Assembly (NCBI RefSeq): GCF_018343665.1
Contig: NZ_JAGYPM010000002.1
Location: 248,001-312,000 of the forward strand
Source of the DNA: Cytobacillus citreus
Lineage (GTDB): Bacteria > Bacillota > Bacilli > Bacillales > Cytobacillaceae
Length of the DNA: 64,000 nucleotides
Direction of reading: 5' to 3'
Below, one piece after another: positions 1-8,375 of the stretch. A program made the translations under genes and the position numbers. The notes below the pieces were generated by a model. The model made no database searches. It was not told where the DNA came from and saw nothing but the letters and a program-made list of their open reading frames with translations. Positions within the stretch are counted from its first letter, which is position 1; each line of letters starts with the position of its first letter.

Positions 1-1
1 T

Positions 2-199
2 GTCATGGCCTCTTTATCTGAATTATTGCAGGCGGACTTGACGATTCAAGATGCAATGCTTCGTTTCTTGCTAGCCTTAAAAAATAAAAGCAATCACTTA
101 TTTTCAGGAGAGCTGTCTGGGGAAGAGCCTTCTTTGTTTGAGGCTTATTATAACCGAGTGATGGAACGAAATGAAAAAATACTAGGTGAAGAGAAATAG
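2..199 (+). CDS. lipL: Octanoyl-[GcvH]:protein N-octanoyltransferase LipL, C-terminal fragment
   Basis: The reading frame is open to the left edge, so this is the 3' end of a longer gene and the first ATG is probably internal. The stretch beginning MASLSELLQADLTIQDAM resembles the C-terminal tail of LipL as I remember it, and lipL lies just before rsfA in B. subtilis. LipL moves octanoyl groups from GcvH to E2 subunits in lipoate assembly. The catalytic domain is outside the window, so the name rests on a short tail plus gene order. A strong terminator follows directly. Confidence 0.55.
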   Translation, partial: VMASLSELLQADLTIQDAMLRFLLALKNKSNHLFSGELSGEEPSLFEAYYNRVMERNEKILGEEK

Positions 200-201
200 T
201 G

Positions 202-234
202 AAAAGCCGTAAATCTAAGATTTACGGCTTTTCT
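202..234 (+). terminator. Intrinsic terminator after lipL
   Basis: A perfect stem AAAAGCCGTAAATC / GATTTACGGCTTTT with a 3-nt loop runs into a T-rich stretch just after the lipL stop codon. The A-run on the other side could also make it work for the opposite strand. Confidence 0.85.
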
Positions 235-312
235 TTATCGAGGATTTGTTGGTTGCCTTCTCCTTCTCCCAAAATAGGAAGATTTATTTATAGAATAATT
301 AGAATTTTTTGC

Positions 313-427
313 GTTAGAGAAATGGCTAGCTCCGAAGTATAGGACGTACTAATGTCGACGTTGCCACAGGACGTGGCGTTCTTAGTCGACCAGCGCCTAC
401 ACCCGACAAGACGCTTCCGTTTTTCTG
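313..427. repeat. Family A intergenic repeat, copy A1
   Basis: It shares several blocks with the repeats at 4151, 6171, 30310 and 42694: GAGAAATGGCTAGCTCC at one end, GCCACAGGACGTGGCG in the middle, and CGCTTCCGTTTTTCT at the other end. The central GCCAC-AGGAC-GTGGC can form a short hairpin. It ends exactly at the rsfA stop codon. I see no convincing coding potential. Confidence 0.7.
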
Positions 428-1165
428 TTACTCAGCTAATTTTTCCAAATTTCCGTTTCGGTCCATTTTAAATTTTGTTGCGGGCCTTTCTTCTTCTTCA
501 AAAAGGACAAGCTTGCGAGCCCGATTCATGATTTTCATTAGGGTCTCGTAATCTTCTTGAATCGTTTCTGTATTTTCCTCCAGCTGATTAATTTTACCTT
601 CTAATTCATTATTGCGGCTCTTAATCTGCGCATTTTCACGTTTTAATCTTTCATTCTCATTTTTTAAAATTTCCAATTGAATACTCGAGTGTTTTAAAGT
701 TTGTAAGTATGAAATGACGCGATCAAGATTTAATTCTGAACTAACTTGATAGCTTGTTTCTTCAGAATTAATCGGGACGGCTATCGTTTCAATGGTTTCC
801 ACTATTTCTCCTTGCTCTTCCATAGGAGGAGCTATTAGGGGAGTTGCAGTTACAGTCACTGATTCAACCTCTGATATAGATGGTACTGGTGGTGAATAAA
901 GAAGCTTTTTCTTACCGCTTTGTTCCTTTCCAAGTAATCGATGCCTTTGCTTTCTCTGCTTTTTAGCAAGCTGCAATGCTTTTTCATATTGGTGCCTGAC
1001 AACAGCATTCCAGCGAAAACCGCAGGCTGCAGAGGTTCGGTCTAATCGATCTCCTACTTCCTCAAAAGCATTTAATTGTGTACTGCCTTCTCTCACATGT
1101 CTTAAAACAGTTTCAGCTAGTAATAAATCATTTTCTTCAGTCCATGCATCTTGACGAACTTTCAT
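428..1165 (-). CDS. rsfA: Prespore-specific regulator RsfA
   Basis: The 245-residue protein starts with a Myb/SANT-like DNA-binding segment (about residues 5-60: [20 protein letters not shown], then [15 protein letters not shown]). A basic stretch follows, then a low-complexity linker, then a coiled coil at about residues 150-215 rich in leucine, glutamate and asparagine. This is the RsfA/YwfN layout; B. subtilis RsfA tunes sigma-F-dependent genes in the forespore. Gene order (lipL, rsfA, ywfO) supports the name. A possible forespore promoter lies about 45 bp upstream. The ATG start keeps the whole Myb segment. Confidence 0.88.
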   Translation of the reverse strand: MKVRQDAWTEENDLLLAETVLRHVREGSTQLNAFEEVGDRLDRTSAACGFRWNAVVRHQYEKALQLAKKQRKQRHRLLGKEQSGKKKLLYSPPVPSISEVESVTVTATPLIAPPMEEQGEIVETIETIAVPINSEETSYQVSSELNLDRVISYLQTLKHSSIQLEILKNENERLKRENAQIKSRNNELEGKINQLEENTETIQEDYETLMKIMNRARKLVLFEEEERPATKFKMDRNGNLEKLAE

Positions 1166-1479
1166 ATTCTCAACTCCAAATTCATTTACATTTTTTAATT
1201 CCTTAGTCTAAGCATGGACAGTTAAGAAGAAAAATATACAATTTTGGATTAAAAGGATAGTAGATTTTTCCTTTTTCCATTTTTTCACTAGATAGATATT
1301 GTAAACGGCTGAAGATTCATAAGATGCCGCTGCTCCATTGTCTAGAACTCGGTTCAGGCGGCTTGCATTACTAGGAAAGAAGCTGTAAAATACAGCAAGG
1401 AGCTAGATAAGTAAGCAAGAAGAAAATCGGCCCAATTTTAATCAATAAAAAGTTAGACCGTAGAAAGGTTGTAATATAT
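1166..1479. other. Divergent intergenic region between rsfA and the DUF1450 gene
   Basis: This 314-bp AT-rich spacer must hold promoters for both divergent genes. On the minus strand a sigma-F/G-like promoter can be proposed (separate entry). An imperfect inverted repeat (GCCGCTG ... CAGGCGGC, about 1333-1374) lies in the middle. I found no clear sigma-A promoter and no missed gene. Confidence 0.5.
1210..1239 (-). promoter_or_regulatory. Possible forespore (sigma-F/G) promoter of rsfA
   Basis: Reading the minus strand, GTATA fits the GYATA -35 box of forespore sigma factors. After 18 bp comes CATGCTT, close to the sigma-G -10 CATNNTA. rsfA is known in B. subtilis to be expressed in the forespore, so the placement makes biological sense. 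Only two short boxes support it. Confidence 0.4.
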
Positions 1480-1704
1480 ATGGCAAACGAATTTCGTGTT
1501 TGCGACGATTGTCAAGGTGTTAATCTAAAAACATTAATCCCTCGTTTAAAGGAAATTGATCCGGAGGCGAAGCTAGAAATAGGCTGCCAGTCTTATTGTG
1601 GACCTGGACGGAAGAAAACATTTGCGTTTGTGAATAATCGTCCGCTTGCTGGTTTAACAGAAGAGGAATTAATGGGAAAAATTAACAAAAAACTCAAAAA
1701 GTAA
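1480..1704 (+). CDS. DUF1450 family small protein
   Basis: A 74-residue soluble protein with cysteines placed as in the DUF1450 family: CDDCQG near the N-terminus and GCQSYCGPG in the middle, followed by FAFVNNRPL. These paired cysteines suggest a small metal- or redox-active fold, but the family's function is not established. The ATG has an AAAGG ribosome binding site and a terminator follows at once, so it is a single-gene unit. It lies between rsfA and ywfO. Confidence 0.75.
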   Translation: MANEFRVCDDCQGVNLKTLIPRLKEIDPEAKLEIGCQSYCGPGRKKTFAFVNNRPLAGLTEEELMGKINKKLKK

Positions 1705-1742
1705 AATCACCTTTTGAATATAATCTGAAGGTGATTTTTTAT
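1703..1742 (+). terminator. Intrinsic terminator after the DUF1450 gene
   Basis: The stem AAATCACCTT / AAGGTGATTT is followed by a run of Ts, right after the stop codon. Confidence 0.85.
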
Positions 1743-1860
1743 TTCAAAGCCTTACCCATCAAGGCTCTGTCGAATGTTGGTAAAATGACAGAAATTCGAT
1801 AATGAATTGCTAGGAATTTAAGGATATAATATAGACATATTAGAAAATCGGAGGTAAAAG

Positions 1861-3174
1861 ATGGCATATCCGGTGGAGAAATTACGTGAAGAAAAGGTTT
1901 TTAAAGATCCTGTGCATCGGTATATTCACGTGAGGGATAGAATAATCTGGGATTTAATTGGGACGAAGGAATTCCAGCGTCTCAGAAGAATTAAACAGCT
2001 TGGAACAACCTACTTAACCTTCCATGGTGCCGAGCATAGCCGATTTAATCATTCTCTTGGTGTTTACGAGATTACACGACGGATTGCCGATGATGTTTTT
2101 CATGAAAGACCTGAATGGAATGAAGATGACCGACTCCTCTCTTTATGTGCCGCATTACTCCACGATTTAGGACATGGCCCATTCTCCCATTCCTTTGAAA
2201 AAGTATTTGATTTAGACCATGAGTATTTTACAAGAGCTATTATTCTCGGAGAAACAGAAGTTAATAAAGTTCTTCTGACAGTTAGTAACGATTTTCCTAT
2301 AAAAGTAGCTGAAGTCATTGCGAAAACTTCAAAAAACAAATTAGTAGTTAGTCTTATCTCAAGCCAAATTGATGCAGATCGGATGGATTATTTGCAACGA
2401 GATGCCTATTTTACAGGTGTTAGCTACGGCCATTTTGATATGGAGCGAATATTGCGCGTCATGCAGCCTGGAGAAGATCAGGTTGTCTTTAGAAAAAGCG
2501 GCATGCACGCAGTTGAGGACTATATCATGAGTCGCTACCAAATGTACTGGCAGGTTTATTTCCACCCTGTTACGCGAAGTGCGGAAGTAATTTTGACGAA
2601 AATTTTGCACCGGGCTAAGGATTTACATAAACAAGATTATTGCTTTAAATCAGATCCGCATCATTTTCATTCCATGTTCAATGGAGCCATCACACTAGAA
2701 GACTATATCAAGCTGGATGAGGCGATCGTTCTTTACTACTTCCAAATGTGGCAGGAGGAGGAGGATCTAATTCTTAGAGACCTTTGTCGCCGCTTTATGA
2801 ATCGAAATTTATTTAAATATGCTGAATTTGATCCTGCAAAAGAATACAAGAAGCTTGCACAGCTATCGATTTTGTTCCAAAAAGCAGGCATAGATCCGGA
2901 ATATTATCTTGTTGTCGATTCATCTTCAGATCTACCTTATGATTTTTATCGTCCAGGAGAAGAGGAAGAACGTCTGCCTATTCATTTGTTAATGAAAAAC
3001 GGAGAAATTCGTGAATTATCTAGAGAATCCGAGATCGTAGACGCGATTTCTGGAAAAAGAAGGACAGACCATAAATTGTATTATCCTGCTGATGTCCTCA
3101 AAGACAATTCAACTGCAAAAGAAATAAAGGAAGAAATTCGTAAACTATTAGAGATAGACGAGTCACGGTATTAA
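1861..3174 (+). CDS. ywfO: HD-domain phosphohydrolase YwfO
   Basis: The 437-residue cytoplasmic protein shows the HD metal-dependent phosphohydrolase signature: HSLGVYE with His64, then LLHDLGHGPFSH with His101-Asp102, and a later DADRMDYLQRD aspartate. This places it with the YwfO/SAMHD1-like nucleotide phosphohydrolases; the substrate cannot be read from sequence. Length matches the B. subtilis protein (about 433 residues). The ATG is preceded by GGAGGT. ywgA follows after 22 bp, so the two are probably cotranscribed. Confidence 0.88.
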   Translation: MAYPVEKLREEKVFKDPVHRYIHVRDRIIWDLIGTKEFQRLRRIKQLGTTYLTFHGAEHSRFNHSLGVYEITRRIADDVFHERPEWNEDDRLLSLCAALLHDLGHGPFSHSFEKVFDLDHEYFTRAIILGETEVNKVLLTVSNDFPIKVAEVIAKTSKNKLVVSLISSQIDADRMDYLQRDAYFTGVSYGHFDMERILRVMQPGEDQVVFRKSGMHAVEDYIMSRYQMYWQVYFHPVTRSAEVILTKILHRAKDLHKQDYCFKSDPHHFHSMFNGAITLEDYIKLDEAIVLYYFQMWQEEEDLILRDLCRRFMNRNLFKYAEFDPAKEYKKLAQLSILFQKAGIDPEYYLVVDSSSDLPYDFYRPGEEEERLPIHLLMKNGEIRELSRESEIVDAISGKRRTDHKLYYPADVLKDNSTAKEIKEEIRKLLEIDESRY

Positions 3175-3196
3175 TCGAAGTAGGAGTTGACGAAGC

Positions 3197-3706
3197 TTGT
3201 TAAAAGATCATGCTAAAATCATTCATGCCATTGCAGCATCAGAGGAAATTATCGGACGGAAAAAGCTGCAGAAAATGGTTTATATCGCGAAAAAACTGGA
3301 ATTCCCATTTCAAGAGAGATTTCAATTTCACTTTTATGGCCCTTATTCAGAGGAATTGACATTAAGAGTTGAAGAACTATGCAATATGGGATTTTTAAAT
3401 GAAGTAAAAGAAAAAAAGGGCGGATACTATCAATATCGATATACCCTAACAGAAAGCGGCAAGGAGTTCTTAAGCCTAAATGAACAAGTTTCCATGCCTA
3501 AACTTCAAGATTGCATGTCTGATATGAACAGCCAAAATGCAAGATTTCTCGAACTCGTGTCGACAATATTATATTTTGATAACCTTCCGAAAGAAGACGT
3601 GCAGGAAAAGGTTTTTACGTTAAAAAGCAAGCAGCGCTATACAGAAGAAGAAGTAGGGACTGCTTATCAATATATTAAAAGCTTAAAGGGAAAAGCTGGG
3701 CATTAA
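3197..3706 (+). CDS. ywgA: YwgA family protein
   Basis: A 169-residue soluble protein that probably starts at TTG, with AGGAG about 10 nt upstream. The N-terminal part (GRKKLQKMVYIAKKL, then FHFYGPYSEEL) has the winged-helix-like look of YwgA and is distantly like the Panacea/SocA fold. No catalytic residues are evident. It follows ywfO as in B. subtilis and is likely in the same transcript. Its role is unknown; I see no toxin partner next to it. Confidence 0.8.
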   Translation: MLKDHAKIIHAIAASEEIIGRKKLQKMVYIAKKLEFPFQERFQFHFYGPYSEELTLRVEELCNMGFLNEVKEKKGGYYQYRYTLTESGKEFLSLNEQVSMPKLQDCMSDMNSQNARFLELVSTILYFDNLPKEDVQEKVFTLKSKQRYTEEEVGTAYQYIKSLKGKAGH

Positions 3707-3735
3707 TGAATCGGCTTATGACTTCGAGCCGATGG

Positions 3736-3862
3736 CGTCTGGAGCTGGACATTTCTCAAACTCATGAAAACTTATACTTTCTTACGCGATCATATTAGCA
3801 GTTATTTAATTGAATACACACTTTACTTTAGTACGTTAATAAACTTAAACATGCCTATTAGC
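3736..3862. repeat. Decayed repeat: family A end joined to a reversed family D piece
   Basis: The left part (GAGCTGGACATTTCTCAAAC, then ACTTATACTTTCTTA) matches the end of the family A copy near 30430-30460. The right part (CACTTTACTTTAGTACGTTA, then ATAAACTTAAA) is the reverse complement of the start of the family D copy at 26891. It looks like two truncated repeats joined together. A short overlapping ORF here is judged spurious. Confidence 0.6.
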
Positions 3863-3863
3863 A

Positions 3864-3898
3864 AAAAAGAAATCGGCCAATTAGCCGATTTCTTTCAT
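3864..3898. terminator. Bidirectional terminator between ywgA and ywhB
   Basis: The perfect 12-bp stem AAAGAAATCGGC / GCCGATTTCTTT with a 6-nt loop sits between two convergent genes. Near-identical hairpins occur at 26852, 34220 and 44882. Confidence 0.85.
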
Positions 3899-3932
3899 TC
3901 TAACCTTTGGAAAACACTTTTTAAATTTTTCT

Positions 3933-4118
3933 CTATTGGTCACTCAATCGTTTTCCTGCGACTGCATAATGATTTTTAGACATTTCTTCAATAAATACAA
4001 CGACATTTTCCTTCGGTGCTCCTGTTGTTTCACTAACAGCGTCTGTTACCTTTTCTACGAGTGATTTTTTTTGTTCCTCTGAACGGCCTTCAAGCATTTT
4101 TACAGTTACATATGGCAT
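3933..4118 (-). CDS. ywhB: 4-oxalocrotonate tautomerase family protein YwhB
   Basis: The 61-residue protein begins MPYVTVKMLEGRSEEQK. Removing Met exposes the N-terminal proline that serves as the catalytic base in the tautomerase superfamily. Length is typical for the hexameric 4-OT subgroup. The physiological substrate is not known; in vitro these enzymes tautomerise 2-hydroxymuconate-type compounds. It is convergent to ywgA, as in B. subtilis. The ATG has a GGAGAA ribosome binding site. Confidence 0.9.
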   Translation of the reverse strand: MPYVTVKMLEGRSEEQKKSLVEKVTDAVSETTGAPKENVVVFIEEMSKNHYAVAGKRLSDQ

Positions 4119-4150
4119 AGTCGGTTCTCCTTTGTATAAGAATAAAAATG

Positions 4151-4466
4151 TATAACTTTTCTTGAGTTAGAGAAATGTCTAGCTCCAGCGCCTACCCCCG
4201 ACGTACAGGACGTATTAGTGTCGACAATGCGACAGGACAAGGAAAGCTTCGTCAGCGATACCTCGCACGACCAAAAGAGAAGATTTTGGGAGGACGTCGC
4301 GTTTTTGTCGACCTCGAGGTCACAAGCCAAAGGTATAGGACACCTTTCCGAGAGGCTCGTCTTGTGCTTGTCGGACTTGCACAGGATGTGCTGACGTCGA
4401 TGTTCGCCACAGGACATGGCGGTCTTTAGTCGACGTTCCTTTGCAAAGGCGCTTCCGCTTTTCTTA
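4151..4466. repeat. Family A repeat, copy A2 (long form)
   Basis: This is the longest A copy, about 315 bp. It starts like the others (TGAGTTAGAGAAATGTCTAG, then CTCCAGCGCCTAC) and ends CGCTTCCGCTTTTCT. Inside is a full 72-nt structured module (4229-4300) whose outer helix is GCGAC/GTCGC instead of the usual GCCAC/GTGGC. A second short GCCACAGGAC hairpin follows near 4406. An 84-codon ORF spans it but has no family features and is considered chance. Confidence 0.75.
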
Positions 4467-4559
4467 CATGAAATCAGTTTTTCATATTTCTGAAAAATGT
4501 GCAAGTGTTTGGATAATGGTTCTTTCTCACTTTGCTGGTCATATCGTGAATACTTAGGT

Positions 4560-4588
4560 TTGCCTGTAATGAATCTACTCGATATAAT
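4560..4588 (+). promoter_or_regulatory. Sigma-A promoter of ywhC
   Basis: TTGCCT and TATAAT are separated by exactly 17 bp, about 90 bp before the ywhC start. The -10 box is perfect and the -35 matches at four of six positions. The rest of the 4467-4679 spacer shows nothing else. Confidence 0.65.
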
Positions 4589-4679
4589 TTAAGAGCATAA
4601 TTGATTTAGGATATTTTTATAAAATAGGGGAATTCTCCTTAGCTTTAAGGAATTTCCTTTTAAAAAGGGGTTATGAAAG

Positions 4680-5336
4680 TTGGAGCAATTTTTGGCCTTT
4701 TCATTGAGGGAAATTCCATATGTCGCCATTACGTTAATGATAGCCTTTTCTGTTCATGAATTTGCTCATGCCTATGTCGCATATAAATTTGGAGACCCAA
4801 CTGCAAAAAATCAAGGCAGATTAACTTTAAATCCAATCCAGCATTTGGATCCAATTGGAACCATTCTTATTTTTATCGCCGGCTTTGGGTGGGCTCGTCC
4901 TGTCCCGGTCAATCGATTCTTCTTTAAAAATCCAAGATTAGCCGGAATATCTGTCTCCATTGCGGGACCAATAAGTAATTTTATTATGGCGATTCTAGGG
5001 TTTATTATTTGGTATACGCTGCTAGGATTGGGATTTGCTGCATCGGTCCCATCGTTTGTACCAGATTTTTTAGATGTATTTATTCATCTCAATCTAGTAT
5101 TATTTGTCTTTAATCTACTCCCATTCCCACCACTCGACGGGTTTAGGATTGTTGAAGATTTGGTGCCAGCCACAATGAGGCCAAAGCTTACTCAATTAGA
5201 AGCATATGGGTCTGTAATATTTTTAATACTTGTGATTACGCCGCTTGATCAATATACAATTCAGCCGATATTTAGAGTTGTTCTGCCTGTACTAGCAGAT
5301 GGTTTGAACCAATTCTTTAGTGGTATATTTTTGTGA
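4680..5336 (+). CDS. ywhC: Site-2-protease-like M50 membrane metalloprotease YwhC
   Basis: The 218-residue polytopic membrane protein has the zinc motif HEFAH (residues 26-30) in its first membrane segment. A second metal-ligand region, NLLPFPPLDG, comes later (about 144-153). These mark it as a minimal M50/S2P rhomboid-independent intramembrane protease of the YwhC/FtsH-unrelated type. The substrate is unknown. It starts at TTG with GGGG about 9 nt upstream; an ATG seven bases earlier is in the wrong frame. ywhD follows. Confidence 0.85.
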   Translation: MEQFLAFSLREIPYVAITLMIAFSVHEFAHAYVAYKFGDPTAKNQGRLTLNPIQHLDPIGTILIFIAGFGWARPVPVNRFFFKNPRLAGISVSIAGPISNFIMAILGFIIWYTLLGLGFAASVPSFVPDFLDVFIHLNLVLFVFNLLPFPPLDGFRIVEDLVPATMRPKLTQLEAYGSVIFLILVITPLDQYTIQPIFRVVLPVLADGLNQFFSGIFL

Positions 5337-5358
5337 AATGTTTGGATAGTGTGAAATT

Positions 5359-5430
5359 GCCTTTGGGGGGCATGCGGGCAGAATTTTGATTCGCTAATCG
5401 GATCATGTTCTGAACGCGTGCCCCGCAGGC
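5359..5430 (+). other. Long imperfect hairpin between ywhC and ywhD
   Basis: GGGGCATGCG (5367-5376) pairs with CGCGTGCCCC (5415-5424) with one wobble. An outer GCCT/AGGC pair and an inner CAGAA...TTCTG arm extend it. No T-run follows, so it is not a normal terminator. It could stabilise the ywhC mRNA end or regulate ywhD. Confidence 0.45.
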
Positions 5431-5486
5431 ATGTATATAAACCAGATTTTTGTTGAAATAAAACTTCTTTGAAGGAGGACTTAATT

Positions 5487-5999
5487 TTGGAAGAGAAAAA
5501 GAAGAAAAATATAGGATTCAATATTATTAAAAGTGATCCAACTGCTGGACATAAGGGGTTTGGCACTGGAGCACTAAGCTTGGACAATGTATCACCTGTT
5601 ATTATTGATGTAGAAGCAGGAGAGGCTGCGATTGAAGTGGGCGCTTTGCACGCTCGCAGCCCGGTAGAGAAGGGCATTAAGTTTCTTTCTAATAAAGATG
5701 AGGTGCCGAATGGAAAGCCTTACTGGCTTATTTGGGTGACAATTGACCGGAAGGAAGATGGCCCATACTATGCAGGCGTAACAGCTTGTGAAATGACAGT
5801 CGACAGAGCCATTCGCCGAGGCTTTAAATCATTGCCAGAGCATGTGAATCGGATGGATAAATCCATCAAAAGACAAATTATTGTTGCCCATATGGATGAT
5901 AAATCGAAGGGGATTCTCACTGAGTTTTTGAAAAACCATGATTTAGGGATGTGGGAACGCTCTATACAACAACTTAAGGATGATTTACAAGTGAATTAA
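5487..5999 (+). CDS. ywhD: YwhD family protein
   Basis: A soluble protein of about 170 residues matching YwhD as I know it (GFNIIKSDPTAGHKGFGTG, LHARSPVEKGIKF, VTIDRKEDGPYYAG). No function is established for the family. The frame opens 18 bp earlier at another TTG, but AAGGAGG lies between the two and sits 8 nt before the TTG chosen here, so this is the translated start. A strong terminator follows. Confidence 0.85.
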   Translation: MEEKKKKNIGFNIIKSDPTAGHKGFGTGALSLDNVSPVIIDVEAGEAAIEVGALHARSPVEKGIKFLSNKDEVPNGKPYWLIWVTIDRKEDGPYYAGVTACEMTVDRAIRRGFKSLPEHVNRMDKSIKRQIIVAHMDDKSKGILTEFLKNHDLGMWERSIQQLKDDLQVN

Positions 6000-6127
6000 G
6001 AAAAAAACTGTCATTTATGACGAAATTGTGACAGTTTGCTGACTTAAATTTCTAACTACTTGCCCAAATCAGATAAAAAAAGTAAACTATTTATCAGTGT
6101 GAAGACACTGTATAGAACTAGGACACG

Positions 6128-6158
6128 AAAAACCTCGGGGTAATCCCCGAGGTTTTTC
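6128..6158 (+). terminator. Intrinsic terminator after ywhD
   Basis: The GC-rich stem AAAAACCTCGGGG / CCCCGAGGTTTTT with a TAAT loop ends in Ts. A weaker inverted repeat (AACTGTCA / TGACAGTT) lies nearer the stop codon at about 6006-6036. Confidence 0.9.
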
Positions 6159-6170
6159 ACATTGTTTTTT

Positions 6171-6321
6171 CCGCTTTTCTATGTCCAGCTCCAGCGCCTA
6201 CCCCCTCGTCTTGTGCTTGTCGGACTTGCACAGGATGTGCTGACGTCGATGTTCGCCACAGGACGTGGCGGTCTTTAGTGGACGTTCCTTTGCAAAGGCG
6301 CTTCCGCTTTTCTATGTCCAG
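6171..6321. repeat. Family A repeat, copy A3, flanked by an 18-bp direct repeat
   Basis: It carries the standard A blocks: CTCCAGCGCCTACCCCCTCG, then GCCACAGGACGTGGCGGTC, ending GCGCTTCCGCTTTTCT. The sequence CCGCTTTTCTATGTCCAG occurs at both ends, and the right copy overlaps the last codons and stop of pbpG. Confidence 0.7.
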
Positions 6322-8375
6322 TCAAATAATTTTTTGTACCAGGGCTTTTTGGCCGGCTTTGTTTTTTTAGCAGGAGCCTCTTTCTGATATAACAAATGAT
6401 CGGTACAATATTCAGTCGGTTCTGTTCCCTCAACAAAGTAGGTTAGCCTCTTAATCGGGCAGTTATCTGTGGCTAACTTTCCGTTTTCTGGATTTACATA
6501 GACGCCAACCGTCCCTTTTGGAGGCTTGAAGCCTTTTATTGGCATGCCTTTATGTGCATCCTCCATAAAACGGATCCAAATATTTTTTGCGTATGATTTG
6601 TCGGCGGTCAAATGGATGCTCTGCCCTTTATCATAGCCAGTCCATACGGCTGAGACAAGTTGTGGAGAATAACCGATCATCCAGCTATCCGTATCTGTAG
6701 ACCCCGATTTTCCGGCATATGTTCTAGTCATGTCATTGATGATAGTCCTTCCAGTGACACTTGTATAACCGTTAAGCTTCGGATCAAATATTCCCGTCAT
6801 CATCTGTGTCATGACAAACGCCAATTCAGGCTTTAAAATGGGGAATGCCTCTTCTTTATTCTCGTAAATAATATCCCCTTTATAATTCTCCACACGTTTG
6901 ATTAAAACGGGTGAGACCTTTTTTCCTCCGTTAGCAATTATGCTATAGGCATTAGCCATTTCAATCACACGAACGCCTGAGGTTCCAAGCGCCAAAGAAG
7001 GAACTTTGTTCATTTTTGTAGAAAGTCCAAATTTTTTAGCTGTATTGACAAGCGTATCAACGCCCAAAAATAAATGGGTTTTCACAGCGTAAATATTATC
7101 AGAAAGGGCAAGGGCCTGTGCCATTGTAATCTCTTCATTGGCATATTGGCTATTGAAATTCTTTGGTGAATATTCTGCTCGATCATCATCAAATCGAAAA
7201 GTTGTTGGCTCGCTGCGCATCACCGTAGAAGGGGTAAACCCATTCTCTAAAGCAGCGTAATAGAGCAGTGGCTTCAATGTAGAACCAGGCTGGCGAATTG
7301 CCTGCACAGCTCGATTAAAAGAGCTTTCTTCGTAATTTCTGCCTCCAACCATAGCCTTTACATGTCCGTTTTTCGGATTCATCGATACAAGGCTAGCCTG
7401 AATTTCGGAGTCTTTTGAGATTAATCTTTCAATAGTCTGTTCAGCAATTGCTTGCTGCTTCAAATCAATGGTTGTATACACCTTTAAACCGCCTAATTCA
7501 ATCGTCCGATCGTCAAGCTCCAGCTCCGTTTTTAAGGCATGGCGAACAGCATCCTGGAAGTATGGCGCAGTACTCGTTTTTGTATGGAGATGTTTGCCGA
7601 CAATAGTGAGTGGTTCAGTTATAGCAGCATTAGCAGAATTCTTGTCAATATAATGGCTTGTGACCATTGTCTGTAAAATAATTTTTTGTCTTTTCTTAGC
7701 GTTTTCCATTGATACAAGCGGTGAATAAATACCCGCCCCTTTTGGTACGCCGGCAAGAATAGATGCTTCTCCAAGGGTAAGCTCATTGGCTGGCTTGCCA
7801 AAGTAAAACTGGCTTGCCGCTTCAGCTCCGTAAGCGCCATGTCCATAATAAATCGTATTTAAATAGCCCTCTAAAATCTCCTTCTTCGAATAATTCATTT
7901 CAAGTCGAATGGTGTAGAAGGCTTCCTTTAATTTGCGCTCCCATGTTTTTTCGTGAGCAAGAAATAAGTTTCGAGCATACTGCTGGCTAATTGTGCTTGC
8001 TCCTTGAACCTTAGCCATTGCTTTAATATCTGCGATAAGGGCACCTGCAATTCGCTTAAAATCAAATCCATTATGGGAATAAAACTTTCGATCCTCAATT
8101 GAAATCGTGGCATCCACAAGGTAGGGGCTAATTTCATCTAGCTCTACCCAATAACGCTTTTGGCCATTATGACTTTCTCCAATAACTGTTCCATCATCTG
8201 AGTAAAATAAAGTCGACTGCGGGACAGCAAGTGTTGGTGGCCCTAGCAGCTTTGCATAAAGCAAAATACCAGAAGCCAAAATGATCGCTGTTGCGACCCC
8301 AATAAGGCTGAAAATAACAAATGCCCGTAGATACTTACCTGCTTTTCTGAAGCGTTGATTCGTCATAATCTCCAT
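6312..8375 (-). CDS. pbpG: Class A penicillin-binding protein, PbpG (PBP2d)-like
   Basis: A bifunctional peptidoglycan synthase of about 687 residues. One N-terminal membrane helix (about 12-38) is followed by a GT51 glycosyltransferase domain with IEDRKFYSHNGFD and GASTISQQYARNLFL. The transpeptidase domain has the nucleophile motif RQPGSTLKP, then SDN, then KSGSTDTDSWMIGY. PbpG acts at the septum in sporulation under sigma-F, and its place next to ywhD and speE matches B. subtilis. I chose the ATG reading MEIMTNQRFRK because AGGTGG lies 11 nt before it; two GTGs five residues upstream lack a good site. The 3' end abuts a repeat. Confidence 0.87.
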   Translation of the reverse strand: MEIMTNQRFRKAGKYLRAFVIFSLIGVATAIILASGILLYAKLLGPPTLAVPQSTLFYSDDGTVIGESHNGQKRYWVELDEISPYLVDATISIEDRKFYSHNGFDFKRIAGALIADIKAMAKVQGASTISQQYARNLFLAHEKTWERKLKEAFYTIRLEMNYSKKEILEGYLNTIYYGHGAYGAEAASQFYFGKPANELTLGEASILAGVPKGAGIYSPLVSMENAKKRQKIILQTMVTSHYIDKNSANAAITEPLTIVGKHLHTKTSTAPYFQDAVRHALKTELELDDRTIELGGLKVYTTIDLKQQAIAEQTIERLISKDSEIQASLVSMNPKNGHVKAMVGGRNYEESSFNRAVQAIRQPGSTLKPLLYYAALENGFTPSTVMRSEPTTFRFDDDRAEYSPKNFNSQYANEEITMAQALALSDNIYAVKTHLFLGVDTLVNTAKKFGLSTKMNKVPSLALGTSGVRVIEMANAYSIIANGGKKVSPVLIKRVENYKGDIIYENKEEAFPILKPELAFVMTQMMTGIFDPKLNGYTSVTGRTIINDMTRTYAGKSGSTDTDSWMIGYSPQLVSAVWTGYDKGQSIHLTADKSYAKNIWIRFMEDAHKGMPIKGFKPPKGTVGVYVNPENGKLATDNCPIKRLTYFVEGTEPTEYCTDHLLYQKEAPAKKTKPAKKPWYKKLFDWT

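Noticed and set aside
3197..3706. ywgA as an antitoxin (Panacea-like) with a nearby toxin
   Set aside because: No small toxin-like gene is next to it, and it is conserved in place with ywfO.
3764..3979. 71-codon ORF between ywgA and ywhB
   Set aside because: It spans a decayed repeat and a bidirectional terminator and overlaps ywhB on the other strand.
4175..4429. 84-codon ORF in repeat A2
   Set aside because: It lies wholly in a structured repeat and its translation is not conserved between repeat copies.
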